Part shown: in pieces, positions 35,765 to 46,531 of the stretch
How the letters are laid out: every line of letters starts with the position of its first letter
Numbering within the stretch: the first letter of the stretch is position 1
Assembly (NCBI RefSeq): GCF_001440345.1
Contig: NZ_LJYX01000009.1
Coordinates: 1-64,000, forward strand
Source: Colwellia sp. TT2012
GTDB lineage: Bacteria; Pseudomonadota; Gammaproteobacteria; Enterobacterales; Alteromonadaceae
Direction of reading: 5' to 3'
Length of the DNA stretch: 64,000 nucleotides
The notes under the pieces: model-generated
Databases searched by the model: none
Seen by the model: the letters and a program-made list of their open reading frames with translations, nothing else
Told to the model about the DNA's origin: nothing
Translations under genes and position numbers: made by a program

Positions 35765-36742
35765 TTATTGAGCGTAGCTAGCAGACCATTGCTCAAGAAC
35801 AGCTTGATAGGGTTTGATGAAGTGCTCCTCAGTAAATTTTGCCTGCTCATTAGCCAACTGGCCACGCTCTTCTCGATCATAAACAATTTGAGTTAATGAA
35901 TGATCTAGGTTCTGTAAATTTGGTTGATAGCATTTTCCTGCAACAGCATTGGCATTATAAATCTCAGGTCGGTATATTTTTTGAAAAGTTTCCATCGTGC
36001 TGATGGTACTTATAAGCTCAAGACTGGTGTAATCATTAAGTAAATCACCAAAGAAATAAAAAGCCAAAGGCGCAACACTATTTGGTGGCATAAAATAACG
36101 AACCTGTAAGCCCATTTTTTTGAAATATTGCTCAGTCAAAGAAGATTCATTTGGCTGGTATTCAACCCCTAATACCGGGTGATTATTTTCAGTTTGATGA
36201 TAGGTCTTGTTATCTGAAACACTGAGACATATTACCGGTGGCTTATTAAAATTCTGCTTATAAATATTTGAATTGACAAAAGACTGAAAGAGCTTGCCAT
36301 GCAGTTCGCCAAAGTTATCTGGAATGCTAAATTTTGGCTGATTCTTATTATGAGCCTGCAGTAATACACTAAAATCATAATCTCGTACATAAGAAGAAAA
36401 ATTATTACCAACAATGCCTGCAATGCGTTGGTTAGTTTTATGATCAACAATATTCGTTTTTAATATTTCAATCGATGGGAAGGTTTGACCACTGCCTTCA
36501 ATATCTATATCAACCGAAATGATGTCAAGTTCGACCGAGTATCGTTCTCCTTTGGGATTATCCCAATGCGCTAAGGCATTAAACCTATTGTCAATCATCT
36601 TTAAGGTGTTGCGTAAGTTCGCTTGGCGGTAGCTTCCTCTGGCCAAATTAGCAAAGTTGGTAGTGATACGTGTATTGTCTGCTGGGTGATAATTTTCATC
36701 GAAACAAATGCTCCTAATCGTAAAGGTAAAGTCTTTATTCAT
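35765..36742 (-). CDS. mesX: DUF1852 protein MesX, partner of MesD
   Basis: A 325-residue soluble protein of family DUF1852: FTIRSICFDENYHPADNTRITTNFANLARG at the start and a C-terminal NLDHSLTQIVYDREERGQLANEQAKFTEEHF. DUF1852 members almost always sit beside a short MetE-like protein and were shown in Acinetobacter to be needed for MesD function. The gene leads the minus-strand methionine cluster. The DNA before it (36743-36900) holds TGGACGTTCCA, a near palindrome that might be a regulator site, but I cannot assign it. Confidence 0.85.
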   Translation of the reverse strand: MNKDFTFTIRSICFDENYHPADNTRITTNFANLARGSYRQANLRNTLKMIDNRFNALAHWDNPKGERYSVELDIISVDIDIEGSGQTFPSIEILKTNIVDHKTNQRIAGIVGNNFSSYVRDYDFSVLLQAHNKNQPKFSIPDNFGELHGKLFQSFVNSNIYKQNFNKPPVICLSVSDNKTYHQTENNHPVLGVEYQPNESSLTEQYFKKMGLQVRYFMPPNSVAPLAFYFFGDLLNDYTSLELISTISTMETFQKIYRPEIYNANAVAGKCYQPNLQNLDHSLTQIVYDREERGQLANEQAKFTEEHFIKPYQAVLEQWSASYAQ

Positions 36743-36966
36743 GGTGATCCGGTATCCTATTTCTGAGATAAAAGTTGAAGTGAAATCCTGAGATAAAACC
36801 TAAATTTATTGCTTACTCTTTCTGGACGTTCCAATCGTCTTTACTGATTTTCTCAGTCAGTAGTATTTACAGTCTTTTTGGGTTTATGCCTAAAGGCTTA
36901 ATTGAGAACCAACGGCAATATTGTCTAAAGTTAAAAGCAAAGTGTATTTTATACTGGGTTGGTTAC

Positions 36967-37092
36967 ATGAATAAAAATGATTTTATTTCATTGAACTATG
37001 AGCTGTGTTCATGGATGGTTTTATTGGTAAGTTTGGGAGCATTCTTACCAGTCATTTCGGGGGTATACGATCACACATTGAGCTTAAACTGA
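36967..37092 (+). CDS. possible 41-residue single-TM protein
   Basis: ATG 36967 to TGA 37092 encodes a short peptide with one hydrophobic segment (WMVLLVSLGAFLPVISGV, about residues 17-34). The frame can be extended upstream to 36886. No clear ribosome binding site or family. The surrounding 36743-37694 gap is AT-rich and otherwise contains only the TIR element at 37286-37512. Confidence 0.25.
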   Translation: MNKNDFISLNYELCSWMVLLVSLGAFLPVISGVYDHTLSLN

Positions 37093-37285
37093 TTATCGAG
37101 CAAGCACCCCGCGATTGAATGTTTTTTAATTTAAATGATTAACTATTAGTACTCTATTATCATGATATAAGCGTTATAGAATAGGAATATAGGGCTAATA
37201 ATAAATATAAAAAATATAACTCGAATCTTTCAAGCCAATCCAACTTATTCAAAGCTTACAATTCAACTTTTTATTAATTTACTTA

Positions 37286-37512
37286 ACCTGAACTCTGGAT
37301 AATGAGTGCTTGATGGTTAAGTAAAAACAACAATTTACGATTATTAAGAATAAAATTTACAACATTAGTCGCGATATATATTATCAATGTTTCAATTTAT
37401 TCGATTATCAAGGCAAAACGTTTATGAATAACGGGTTATTTATCGACGTTTTAACGCTGATAATCAGATAAAGGGGAATATTGAGCAAGTGCTGCTTATC
37501 CAGAGTTCAGGT
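37286..37512. mobile_element. 227-bp MITE-like element with 17-bp TIRs and 6-bp target duplication
   Basis: Perfect 17-bp terminal inverted repeats: ACCTGAACTCTGGATAA (37286-37302) and its complement (37496-37512). TACTTA flanks both sides (37280-37285 and 37513-37518), a plausible 6-bp target-site duplication. The interior is AT-rich and encodes no transposase, so it must be mobilised in trans. Confidence 0.75.
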
Positions 37513-37694
37513 TACTTAGCTATACATTTAATTATAGCAAACTATGTTTTTATTTTATTAATCGGGTTATTATTCAAACTTAGCGTTTTAACTTAGGGTA
37601 TATATTCCTATAAATATCCCCCAAAACAAAACTACAAGTTGTTGATTTTATTAGAGTGATAATACTCAATAATCAACAGGTAAAGGAAGGTTGA

Positions 37695-38177
37695 ATGACT
37701 GGTAAAATGTTGAATTTAAAAGGAATTAACAGTGTTCTTTTCGTCTGTATGGGCAATATTTGCCGCTCGCCCAGTGCTGAGGCCGTTTTTAGACATAAAA
37801 TGAAAGCGCAAGGCTTAAGTCTGAAAGTCGATTCTGCAGGGACACTGGGTGCTCATGCCAAAGAAAAACCCGACCATCGTGCGCAAAAAGCGGGTATTGC
37901 CCGTGGTTATTCTTTTGACGGTATTAAAGCACGTCAGGTGACGGTGCAAGATTTTAGCGATTTTGATCTCATACTAGCGATGGACCATGACAACATTGAC
38001 GAATTAAAAAAAATAGCACCGCCGGCTATGTTAGGTAAAATACACTTAATGTTAGATTTTGCTGTTGGCCATGAAGAAGAGCAGGTACCCGATCCGTATT
38101 ATGGTGGCGCTAAAGGTTTTGACTATGTACTCGATTTGGTTGAGGCGGCCAGTGATGGTTTATTAGCAAAAATGTAA
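37695..38177 (+). CDS. low-molecular-weight protein tyrosine phosphatase
   Basis: A 160-residue cytosolic phosphatase. The P-loop CMGNICRS gives nucleophile Cys18 and Arg24, and the general-acid aspartate is in VPDPYYGG near the C-terminus. Length and order match the eukaryote-like LMW-PTP class rather than Wzb/ArsC. It stands alone and no wzc-type tyrosine kinase is nearby, so the substrate is unknown. A TG-GTAAAATG context offers a second Met at residue 5; the first ATG has GGAAGG upstream and is preferred. Confidence 0.92.
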   Translation: MTGKMLNLKGINSVLFVCMGNICRSPSAEAVFRHKMKAQGLSLKVDSAGTLGAHAKEKPDHRAQKAGIARGYSFDGIKARQVTVQDFSDFDLILAMDHDNIDELKKIAPPAMLGKIHLMLDFAVGHEEEQVPDPYYGGAKGFDYVLDLVEAASDGLLAKM

Positions 38178-38191
38178 ACCACCACTAAAAA

Positions 38192-38225
38192 TAAAAAAAC
38201 CTTGGCCAAAAGCTAAGGTTTTTTA
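38192..38225. terminator. bidirectional terminator between LMW-PTP and DAHP synthase
   Basis: AAAAAACCTT-GGC and GC-TAAGGTTTTTT form a stem with an A-run on the left and a T-run on the right, so it could end transcription from both converging genes. Confidence 0.8.
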
Positions 38226-38274
38226 TCTAGTTAATAGTTTTTGCTCAGTGGTAGAGCAGGTCAAGCCCTACAGT

Positions 38275-39330
38275 TTAACTGGCGAAGCGCGTTTTCACCG
38301 AATCAGCCAGTAAGGCCAGAATGTCATCACTGACCGTTAAATCAACACAGGCATCGGTAATACTTTGTCCATAGGTTAACGGTATTTCTTTTTTCACCGC
38401 TTGTTTGCCCTCAACTAGAAAGCTTTCAATCATCACACCAAAAATACTCTCTTCACCCTGGCTGATTTGCTCAGCAATAGAGCGAGCAACATCTATTTGC
38501 TTATTATGGTCTTTATCGCTATTACCGTGGCTACAATCAACCATAATGCTTGGTGATAATGATGCTTTTTCAAGTTGTTGACAGGTTTCTTTAATATCAG
38601 CCTTATGATAGTTAGGGACCTTGCCGCCACGTAAAATTACGTGAGCAAACGGATTACCATGGGTTTGGTAAATACACATCTGGCCACTTTTATCCGGCGA
38701 ATATAAGACATGCGGTACTCTTGACGCCTGAATCGCATCAAGGGCTATCTTAACGTTACCATCAGTGCCATTTTTAAAACCCACTGGGCAAGACAGCGCA
38801 GAAGCTAATTCACGGTGAACTTGGCTTTCAGTAGTACGTGCGCCAATAGCGCCCCAACTGATCAGATCTGAAATATACTGACCGGTAACCATATCTAAAA
38901 ACTCAGTACCAGCCGCGAGTCCTAAGTCATTAATAGCGACTAATAAGCCGCGTGCTAATTTTAGCCCTTTGGCAACGTGAAAAGATTTATCTAAGTCAGG
39001 ATCACTTATTAAACCTTTCCAGCCCACGGTAGTACGTGGCTTTTCAAAGTAAACACGCATAACAATAAGTAATTCATTTTTATACTTGTCACGTAATACC
39101 GTTAGTTTTTTAGCGTAATCAATAGCGGCAGTGGTATCGTGAATAGAGCAAGGGCCGATAATTACCAGTAAACGTTTGTCTTCTCCACGAATAATGGCTT
39201 CAATTTCTTTGCGGCTTTGCATAATAAAAGCTGCGGTGGCAGCACTTAGGGGAATTTGTTCAGCAAGCTCAGCGGGAGATGTTAAGTTTTCAATTAGCGT
39301 GGTGCGTAGTTCATCGGTTTTAATGGTCAT
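38275..39330 (-). CDS. 3-deoxy-7-phosphoheptulonate (DAHP) synthase, AroF/G/H type
   Basis: A 351-residue class I DAHP synthase that condenses PEP and erythrose 4-phosphate, the first step of aromatic amino acid synthesis. Motifs: IIGPCSIHD (about 57-65), RVYFEKPRTTVGWKGL (about 92-107), SWGAIGARTTESQVHRELAS, VGFKNGTDGN and MVDCSHGNSDKD. Which of Phe, Tyr or Trp inhibits it cannot be read confidently, so I give no isozyme letter. It precedes ppsR and ppsA, whose product PEP is its substrate, a sensible neighbourhood. Confidence 0.93.
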   Translation of the reverse strand: MTIKTDELRTTLIENLTSPAELAEQIPLSAATAAFIMQSRKEIEAIIRGEDKRLLVIIGPCSIHDTTAAIDYAKKLTVLRDKYKNELLIVMRVYFEKPRTTVGWKGLISDPDLDKSFHVAKGLKLARGLLVAINDLGLAAGTEFLDMVTGQYISDLISWGAIGARTTESQVHRELASALSCPVGFKNGTDGNVKIALDAIQASRVPHVLYSPDKSGQMCIYQTHGNPFAHVILRGGKVPNYHKADIKETCQQLEKASLSPSIMVDCSHGNSDKDHNKQIDVARSIAEQISQGEESIFGVMIESFLVEGKQAVKKEIPLTYGQSITDACVDLTVSDDILALLADSVKTRFAS

Positions 39331-39516
39331 GAAATTCTAATGTTTTTGGTTTTAGTTTGGCTTTAGTTTGGTTCGCAATAGGGCGCGCATAAACTAATTT
39401 ATGCGCGCTAACATAGCTAAATTAGCCGCTAATGTGAACTGTTATTACTAATAAAAAGCGATAACAGCGATAATATCACCATAAGTTGATATTAGCGTGC
39501 TATTAGTTCGCTGAAA

Positions 39517-40326
39517 TTAATATTTGTAACGCTGTAAGCCTGTTTGAGACAGTATTTTAGCGGTTATTTCTTCCACTGAAAACTTGGTGGTATTGATGAA
39601 AGGTATCTTTTCATTCTTATAGAGTTTTTCTACTTCTCTGACTTCCATACGACACTGTCTGGCCGACGCATATTTACTGTTAGACATACGACCTTCCCTT
39701 ATATCCATTAGCCGCTGTGCATTTATGGTTAGGCCAAATAGTTTTTTCTTGAATGGCATTAAAAATACCGGGATTTTTAACTCTTCCATATCATCATCAG
39801 TAAAAGGGTAGTTTGCCGCTTTAATACCATATTGCAGTGCTAGATATAACGCGCTTGGTGTTTTACCTGAGCGGGAAACACCGACTAAAATAACATCCGC
39901 TTCTTCATAATTATTTATATTAGAACCATCATCATTTGCCAGTGCGTAGTTCACTGCTTCTATCCGATAATCGTAGGTTTTTTCATGAATACTATGAGTT
40001 CTATGGGTTTTAGGTTTAGCTTTAAGGGCTAATTCTTGTTCAAGTGGCGCCACGAAAGGTTCTAAAAAATCATAAAGCACAGCATCACAACTCTCAATGA
40101 TTTCTCGGATATCATTATTAACAAAAGTATGAAAAACCAAGGCCGGTTTGCCTGCACGGCGTGTTGCTTTATCTATACGTATTTTTGCTTCTTGCGCTTT
40201 TTCAGTGCTTTCAACAAATGAAATGGTATGGTGCTCAAATTCAGTAGGGAACAGAGACAGCAGTGCATGACCAAAGACTTCAGAAGTGATGGCGGTGCCA
40301 TCAGAGATGTAAAAAGCTGAACGCAT
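39517..40326 (-). CDS. ppsR: PEP synthase regulatory protein PpsR (kinase/pyrophosphorylase)
   Basis: A 269-residue DUF299 enzyme that inactivates PEP synthase by ADP-dependent threonine phosphorylation and reactivates it by Pi-dependent dephosphorylation. Visible: AFYISDGTAIT at the start and the P-loop-like GVSRSGKTPSALYLA (about 149-163), then YGIKAANYPF. It is transcribed divergently from ppsA across 359 bp, the standard arrangement. That gap (40327-40685) is AT-rich and must hold both promoters, but I see no clear operator. Confidence 0.95.
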   Translation of the reverse strand: MRSAFYISDGTAITSEVFGHALLSLFPTEFEHHTISFVESTEKAQEAKIRIDKATRRAGKPALVFHTFVNNDIREIIESCDAVLYDFLEPFVAPLEQELALKAKPKTHRTHSIHEKTYDYRIEAVNYALANDDGSNINNYEEADVILVGVSRSGKTPSALYLALQYGIKAANYPFTDDDMEELKIPVFLMPFKKKLFGLTINAQRLMDIREGRMSNSKYASARQCRMEVREVEKLYKNEKIPFINTTKFSVEEITAKILSQTGLQRYKY

Positions 40327-40685
40327 AATTTTATTGTCTTAATTGATAGTGAATTGAATAGTTATTTATTAGTAGTGAATTTATTGTGAAAGCGAGTATG
40401 AAAACTTTTAACTTATATTTTATTATGACTTTTATTTACTATAACTGGCAGTGTAGAATGTACTTAACTACAAAAAATACCAAGTCTATCAGGTGGCTTC
40501 TCACTCAGTGATAATTAAAAGGCTTTGCGGCAAGGCATTGATTGAAGGTAATGATTATTCTCTTATCAAAATCAATAATGCTGCATGGTAATGCTTTTAA
40601 ATTTACGAATGAAGCTCTGAGTTGAGAATTAACTTAATAGAATTAGTATGATTAAACAAATTTATTTTTTAATTGGAGAAGTGTC

Positions 40686-43079
40686 GTGCAAGAAAATGTT
40701 CTTTGGTATCAAAACTTAGGCATGAATGATGTTGACCGCGTCGGTGGTAAAAATGCATCACTTGGTGAAATGATTTCGAATCTAGCGAGTGTTGGTGTGC
40801 AAGTGCCTACGGGGTTTGCGACCACGTCATTTGCCTTTAATGAGTTTTTAGAGCAAAGCGGAATTAATGAAAAAATTTACCAATTACTGGATGGTTTAGA
40901 TGTTGACGATGTTAATGCGCTAGCCAAATGTGGCGCTACTATTCGCCAATGGATTATTGACACACCATTTCTCCCGCAAATGCAGCAAGATATTGCCGCG
41001 GCTTACGCAAAACTTGCCGGTGATTTCTCTGATGATGCCTCTTTTGCGGTACGTTCTTCAGCCACCGCTGAAGATATGCCGGATGCTTCTTTTGCCGGCC
41101 AACAAGAAACCTTCTTAAATGTACGGGGTTTTGACGCGGTAATGGTTGCCATTAAACATGTATTTGCCTCATTGTTTAATAATAGAGCTATTTCATACCG
41201 TGTTCACCAGGGTTATGACCATCGTGGCGTGGCACTGTCTGCGGGTATTCAGCGTATGGTGCGTAGTGATATTTCATCCTCAGGGGTGATGTTCTCTATT
41301 GATACTGAGTCTGGCTTTGACCAAGTGGTCTTTATTACTTCAAGCTTTGGCTTAGGTGAAATGGTGGTACAAGGGGCAGTAAACCCCGATGAATTTTATG
41401 TTCATAAACCAACACTTGCTAAAGGTAAACCTGCGGTAATACGTCGTAATATTGGTAGCAAAGCCATTAAAATGGTGTTCACAGACAGCCAAGAGCATTC
41501 AAAGCAAGTTGAAATTGTTGATATTGATGCGGCGGACTCTAACCGTTTTTCATTAACCGATAGCGAAGTTGAAGAGCTAGCTAGACAAGCGGTAATCATT
41601 GAGAAACATTATGGTCGTCCAATGGATATTGAATGGGCAAAAGATGGCTTAGATGGCAAGTTATATATTGTACAAGCACGTCCTGAAACGGTTAAGAGTC
41701 GTGAAAATGCTAATATCATGGAGCAGTTCCACTTACAAAAAGATGACAATATTACCGTGGTTTGTGAAGGACGCTCAATTGGTCATAAAATAGGCAGTGG
41801 TGTAGCGAAAGTATTATCGTCACTGGCTGACATGGATCAAATTTTACCCGGAGATGTGTTAGTTACCGATATGACTGACCCTGATTGGGAGCCTATCATG
41901 AAACGCGCCTCAGCGATTGTTACTAATCGCGGTGGTAGAACCTGTCATGCCGCCATTATTGCCCGTGAAATGGGTATTCCTGCGGTAGTGGGTTGTGGTA
42001 ATGCCACTGAATTGATTAAAACGGGCGATAAGGTAACTGTATCGTGCGCCGAAGGTGATACCGGTTTTATTTATAGTGGCGAATTAGATTATCAGGTGAA
42101 AAGATCTGAAATTAATGATATGCCAGAGTTACCGCTTAAAATCATGATGAATGTTGGTAATCCAGACCGAGCTTTTTCTTTTGCTCGTTTACCACATGCG
42201 GGTATTGGTTTGGCGCGTTTAGAGTTTATCATCAATAAAATGATTGGTATTCACCCGAAAGCGTTACTTAATTTTGATGAACAGCCGGCTGAGTTACAAG
42301 ATGAAATTAATGACATTATCGCCGGTTATGACAGTCCGGTTGAGTTTTATATCGCCAAATTGACTGAAGGTATCTCAACCTTAGCGGCGGCATTCTCACC
42401 AGAGAAAGTGATAGTGCGCATGTCTGATTTTAAATCAAACGAATACGCTAACCTTGTTGGCGGTGCAGCGTATGAACCGCACGAAGAAAATCCTATGATA
42501 GGTTATCGCGGTGCAGCACGTTATATCTCTAAAGATTTCAGAGCGTGTTTTGCCCTGGAATGTGAAGCAATAAAACGTGTTCGTAATGACATGGACTTAA
42601 CCAATGTTGAAGTGATGATCCCGTTTGTTCGTACCCTAGAAGAAGCGGCCGAGGTTATTGATATTCTGGCTGAAAATGGCTTAAAACGTGGTGAAAATGG
42701 TTTACGCGTCATCATGATGTGTGAATTACCATCAAACGCTTTATTAGCCGATCAATTTCTTGATTACTTTGATGGTTTCTCTATTGGTTCAAATGATTTA
42801 ACGCAATTAACACTGGGTTTAGATAGAGATTCAGGTTTAATCGCTCATTTATTTGATGAGCGTGATCCAGCGATAAAAATGTTGTTATCTATGGCCATTA
42901 AAGCCTGTAAAAAACGCGGTAAATACGTGGGTATCTGTGGTCAAGGACCTTCAGATCATGAAGACTTTGCTGCTTGGTTAGTGGAGCAGGGCATCGATAG
43001 TATTTCGTTAAACCCTGATACCGTATTACCAACCTGGTTATACCTTGCGGAACAATTAGCCAATAAAGCTAAAAGTTAG
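40686..43079 (+). CDS. ppsA: phosphoenolpyruvate synthase
   Basis: A 797-residue enzyme that converts pyruvate, ATP and water to PEP, AMP and Pi for gluconeogenesis. N-terminal ATP-grasp part ([39 protein letters not shown]), central swivelling phosphohistidine domain ([13 protein letters not shown], His421) and C-terminal PEP-binding barrel ([26 protein letters not shown]). Length equals E. coli PpsA. The start is GTG with GGAGAA upstream. The Thr next to the catalytic His (T-C-H) is the PpsR target region. Confidence 0.96.
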   Translation: MQENVLWYQNLGMNDVDRVGGKNASLGEMISNLASVGVQVPTGFATTSFAFNEFLEQSGINEKIYQLLDGLDVDDVNALAKCGATIRQWIIDTPFLPQMQQDIAAAYAKLAGDFSDDASFAVRSSATAEDMPDASFAGQQETFLNVRGFDAVMVAIKHVFASLFNNRAISYRVHQGYDHRGVALSAGIQRMVRSDISSSGVMFSIDTESGFDQVVFITSSFGLGEMVVQGAVNPDEFYVHKPTLAKGKPAVIRRNIGSKAIKMVFTDSQEHSKQVEIVDIDAADSNRFSLTDSEVEELARQAVIIEKHYGRPMDIEWAKDGLDGKLYIVQARPETVKSRENANIMEQFHLQKDDNITVVCEGRSIGHKIGSGVAKVLSSLADMDQILPGDVLVTDMTDPDWEPIMKRASAIVTNRGGRTCHAAIIAREMGIPAVVGCGNATELIKTGDKVTVSCAEGDTGFIYSGELDYQVKRSEINDMPELPLKIMMNVGNPDRAFSFARLPHAGIGLARLEFIINKMIGIHPKALLNFDEQPAELQDEINDIIAGYDSPVEFYIAKLTEGISTLAAAFSPEKVIVRMSDFKSNEYANLVGGAAYEPHEENPMIGYRGAARYISKDFRACFALECEAIKRVRNDMDLTNVEVMIPFVRTLEEAAEVIDILAENGLKRGENGLRVIMMCELPSNALLADQFLDYFDGFSIGSNDLTQLTLGLDRDSGLIAHLFDERDPAIKMLLSMAIKACKKRGKYVGICGQGPSDHEDFAAWLVEQGIDSISLNPDTVLPTWLYLAEQLANKAKS

Positions 43080-43108
43080 CTTTAGCTGAGTAAAAATAAT
43101 TAGAAATA

Positions 43109-43146
43109 AGCGGCTTACTCGGGTTACTGGGTAAGTCGCTTTTTTA
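43109..43146 (+). terminator. Rho-independent terminator after ppsA
   Basis: AGCGGCTTAC and GTAAGTCGCT form the stem, followed by TTTTTT, 30 bp after the stop. Confidence 0.8.
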
Positions 43147-43369
43147 TGTTACTTTTTAAGGCTTACCTTTGCTGTTGTTTCAATAAGCGCTAACTTCGTA
43201 ATGTTAATCAAAAGCTTAATAATAAGATAAATACTTATTGCATAAAGTATACAAAACTATTCATTTTAGTTGCCATATATTGAATATAGGGTCGTTTTTA
43301 GGGTAAAAATCCATTTCTTCCATGATATACTCAGTCCACTGTCCTGTTTAATTTTAAAGTTAAGTCGTT

Positions 43370-46300
43370 ATGCTTCCCCATATTAGTCATCAACATCATC
43401 TTCCGCCCTTATATGACGAGTTTATCCGTTCATTAAAAGGTGATAATTTTACTGGTGATATTAATGCCAGTTACAGCGCTCGCTTAGCTGTCGCAACCGA
43501 TAACAGTATTTATCAGCAGTTACCGCAACTTGTTATTCACCCGCGCACAACAGCCGATATTGTTTTATTGGCCAAAACAGCCAGTAATGAGCAATACCTG
43601 ACTATTAAATTCAGTGCTCGTGGTGGTGGTACTGGTACTAACGGGCAAAGTTTAACCCCAGGTGTGGTGGTTGATTTATCTAAATACATGAATAAGGTGT
43701 TAGAGATAAATGTTGAGGAAAAGTGGGTCCGTGTTGAAGCCGGTGTCATTAAAGATCAACTGAATGATTATTTACGCCCTTATGGCTTTTTCTTTGCCCC
43801 TGATTTATCTACCTCAAATCGCGCTACCGTAGGCGGTATGATCAATACCGATGCTTCAGGACAAGGCTCGTTAGTTTATGGGAAAACGTCAAACCATGTT
43901 TTATCGCTTGAGTCGGTATTAGCTAATGGCGAGGAATTTAATACGGAGCCGATGGATTTAGCGCAAGCACAGGACTTAGCTGGATTGGAAAGTAGTCATG
44001 GCCAGACTTATGCTAAAATAATGGCGCAAGTACTTGAGTCATGTATTGAAAATCGTGCCTTGGTGTTAGAGAAGTTTCCCCGCTTAAATCGTTTTTTAAC
44101 CGGTTATGATTTAGAACATGTGTTAACGGCCAATGATGACGGCGATATTATTGGCGTTGATTTATCACGCTTGATCACCGGCTCCGAAGGCTCATTGGCT
44201 TTTGTCTGTTCAGCCAAGCTAAACATTAATGTTATCCGTGTTGCTAAAACACTCATTAATATAAAATACGACAGTTTTGATTCGGCCTTGCGTCACTCCC
44301 CAGCCTTGGTTAAAGCCAAGGCAACTTCGGTTGAAACTATAGATTCACGGGTATTGGATCTGGCTAAGCAAGACATCGTTTGGCATAGTGTTCGTGATTT
44401 AATCACCGATGTGCCAGGAAAAGTGATGGATGGCATTAATATCGTTGAATATAACGGCGATAGCATTGCCGATTTAGCCGAACAGGTTAGTGAGCTTACC
44501 TCGGTATTGGATGATTTGATTGCTCAAGGTGACAGTTCTGATAGCGCTTTATCAGGTAATTGTGGCGTAATTGGTTATCAAGTGACTTCTGATCTTGGCA
44601 GTATTAATAAAATTTATGCCATGCGTAAAAAAGCGGTTGGTCTATTAGGTAAAACCGCCGGTAGTCAAAAACCTCTTGCCTTTGCCGAAGATACGGCCGT
44701 GCCGCCAGAAAATCTTGCCGATTATATTGTTGAATTTCGCGCGCTACTCGATGGCTATAAATTAAATTATGGCATGTTTGGTCATGTCGATGCGGGAGTG
44801 TTACATGTGCGTCCAGCACTTGATATGTGTGACCCAGAGCAAGAAAAGCTCTTACGGATCATATCTGATAAAGTGGTTAAATTAACGGCCAAATATGGTG
44901 GTTTGATGTGGGGCGAACACGGTAGAGGTTACCGCTCTGAATATGGGCCAGAATTTTTTGGCGATAAATTATTTACTGAGCTGAGAAAAATTAAAGCGGT
45001 TTTTGATCCACATAATAAAATGAATCCAGGTAAAATTTGTACGCCATTTGCTTCTAATGAGCAATTAGTTAGTGTAGATGATACCAAACGTGGCTTCTTT
45101 GATAGACAAATTCCAGTCACGGTTAAAGAGTCATTTACCGCTGCCATGGACTGTAATGGTAATGGTTTATGTTTTAATTATGATGCCGATAGTACCATGT
45201 GTCCGTCGAGCAAAATTACTGGCGATAGACGACATTCACCTAAAGGTCGTGCTGGCTTAATGCGTGAATGGTTACGTTTATTAGAGAAACAAGGTGTTGA
45301 TATTCTTGCCCTGGAAGACAATATTAATCGCTCGAAAAGTTTTTGGTCGATAAAAGAGATACTGAGTAGTGCCGCGGAAAAATTGCGCATTAATTTCATC
45401 AGTAAACCACAGCAAGATGACAACGGTAATGGCGATTTTTCCCATGAAGTAATGGACGCCATGCAAGGCTGTTTAGCCTGTAAAGCCTGTGCCAGTCAAT
45501 GTCCGGTAAAAGTAGATGTACCTGACTTTAGGTCGCGTTTTATCAATATATATTATTCACGTTACGCTAGACCCTTAAAAGATCACTTGGTTGCTAACGT
45601 GGAAATACTTGCGCCGCTAATGGCCAAAGTACCAAGAATTGTTAATGCGGTCCTTAATAGTAAAGCTTATGAGATGCTCTCAGCGAAAACTATAGGCTAT
45701 GTTAATACGCCGTTGTTGTCGGTACCCACCTTGAAAAAACAAGTGCATAAAGCCGGTTTTTCAGGTTTTGACTTAGCTAAGTTACAAGCGTTAACCCCAG
45801 TACAACGTAAAAATCATGTACTGATAGTACAAGACCCGTTCACCTCATTTTACGATGCCAATACGGTACAAAGTATGATGAGCTTGATTAAAAAACTGGG
45901 CTTAGAGCCAATATTATTGCCTTTTAAACCCAATGGTAAAGCGCAACATGTCAAAGGCTTTTTAGCGCGTTTCGCTAAAACGGCAAAATCAAGCAGTGAG
46001 TTTTTAAATCAACTTAGCAAGCTTAATATCCCAATGCTGGGCATGGATGCGTCCATGGTGCTGTGTTATCGCGATGAATACACTAAAACCTTGCAAGAAA
46101 AACGCGGCGATTTTTCGGTGTTACTGGCTCATGAATGGTTATTAGACTTTATTAAGCAAGATAGTACTTTTAAATCGACATTGCTCTCAACTGAGCGCTC
46201 AAAAGGTAAGCCTTTCAAACTGTTTGCTCATTGCACCGAGAAAACGGCCTTAGTCAACAGTGAAAATGAATGGCAAAGCATTTTTGCCCATTTTGGTTTA

Positions 46301-46531
46301 GCCTTAGAAAAAGTGAGTGTGGGTTGCTGTGGTATGGCCGGGACTTATGGTCATGAAAAAGTCAACTTTGAGAACTCTAAAGGTATATATGAGTTAAGTT
46401 GGCAAACTAAAGTAGAGGCTTTAGATAGCGAGCAAATATTAGTAACCGGTTTTTCATGTCGTTCGCAAGTGAAGCGTTTTAGCGCGTTAAAAGCTAGACA
46501 TCCGGTAGCTGCAATACTTGCCGCTATGTAA
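43370..46531 (+). CDS. ydiJ: YdiJ-type FAD/Fe-S D-2-hydroxyacid dehydrogenase
   Basis: A 1053-residue fusion. The N-terminal part is a VAO/PCMH-type FAD domain (FSARGGGTGTNGQSLTPGVVVDLS, about 83-106; TVGGMINTDASGQGS) with a linked FAD-oxidase C domain (MFGHVDAGVLHVRP). The C-terminal part has a 4Fe-4S ferredoxin-like motif CLACKACASQCPVKVD (about 701-716) and a CCG-type domain (VGCCGMAGTYGHE near 984-996). E. coli YdiJ-like proteins oxidise D-2-hydroxyglutarate. The association of ydiJ with ppsA/ppsR is also found in E. coli. It is monocistronic here. Confidence 0.9.
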   Translation: MLPHISHQHHLPPLYDEFIRSLKGDNFTGDINASYSARLAVATDNSIYQQLPQLVIHPRTTADIVLLAKTASNEQYLTIKFSARGGGTGTNGQSLTPGVVVDLSKYMNKVLEINVEEKWVRVEAGVIKDQLNDYLRPYGFFFAPDLSTSNRATVGGMINTDASGQGSLVYGKTSNHVLSLESVLANGEEFNTEPMDLAQAQDLAGLESSHGQTYAKIMAQVLESCIENRALVLEKFPRLNRFLTGYDLEHVLTANDDGDIIGVDLSRLITGSEGSLAFVCSAKLNINVIRVAKTLINIKYDSFDSALRHSPALVKAKATSVETIDSRVLDLAKQDIVWHSVRDLITDVPGKVMDGINIVEYNGDSIADLAEQVSELTSVLDDLIAQGDSSDSALSGNCGVIGYQVTSDLGSINKIYAMRKKAVGLLGKTAGSQKPLAFAEDTAVPPENLADYIVEFRALLDGYKLNYGMFGHVDAGVLHVRPALDMCDPEQEKLLRIISDKVVKLTAKYGGLMWGEHGRGYRSEYGPEFFGDKLFTELRKIKAVFDPHNKMNPGKICTPFASNEQLVSVDDTKRGFFDRQIPVTVKESFTAAMDCNGNGLCFNYDADSTMCPSSKITGDRRHSPKGRAGLMREWLRLLEKQGVDILALEDNINRSKSFWSIKEILSSAAEKLRINFISKPQQDDNGNGDFSHEVMDAMQGCLACKACASQCPVKVDVPDFRSRFINIYYSRYARPLKDHLVANVEILAPLMAKVPRIVNAVLNSKAYEMLSAKTIGYVNTPLLSVPTLKKQVHKAGFSGFDLAKLQALTPVQRKNHVLIVQDPFTSFYDANTVQSMMSLIKKLGLEPILLPFKPNGKAQHVKGFLARFAKTAKSSSEFLNQLSKLNIPMLGMDASMVLCYRDEYTKTLQEKRGDFSVLLAHEWLLDFIKQDSTFKSTLLSTERSKGKPFKLFAHCTEKTALVNSENEWQSIFAHFGLALEKVSVGCCGMAGTYGHEKVNFENSKGIYELSWQTKVEALDSEQILVTGFSCRSQVKRFSALKARHPVAAILAAM

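Noticed and set aside
36820..36860. TGGACGTTCCA upstream of mesX as MetJ box
   Set aside because: Only a partial match to a single 8-bp met box and not in register with a second one; left as an unassigned near-palindrome.
36967..37092. Extended 68-codon version of the small ORF from 36886
   Set aside because: The extra N-terminal part shows no coding signal or ribosome binding site; even the shorter version is weak.
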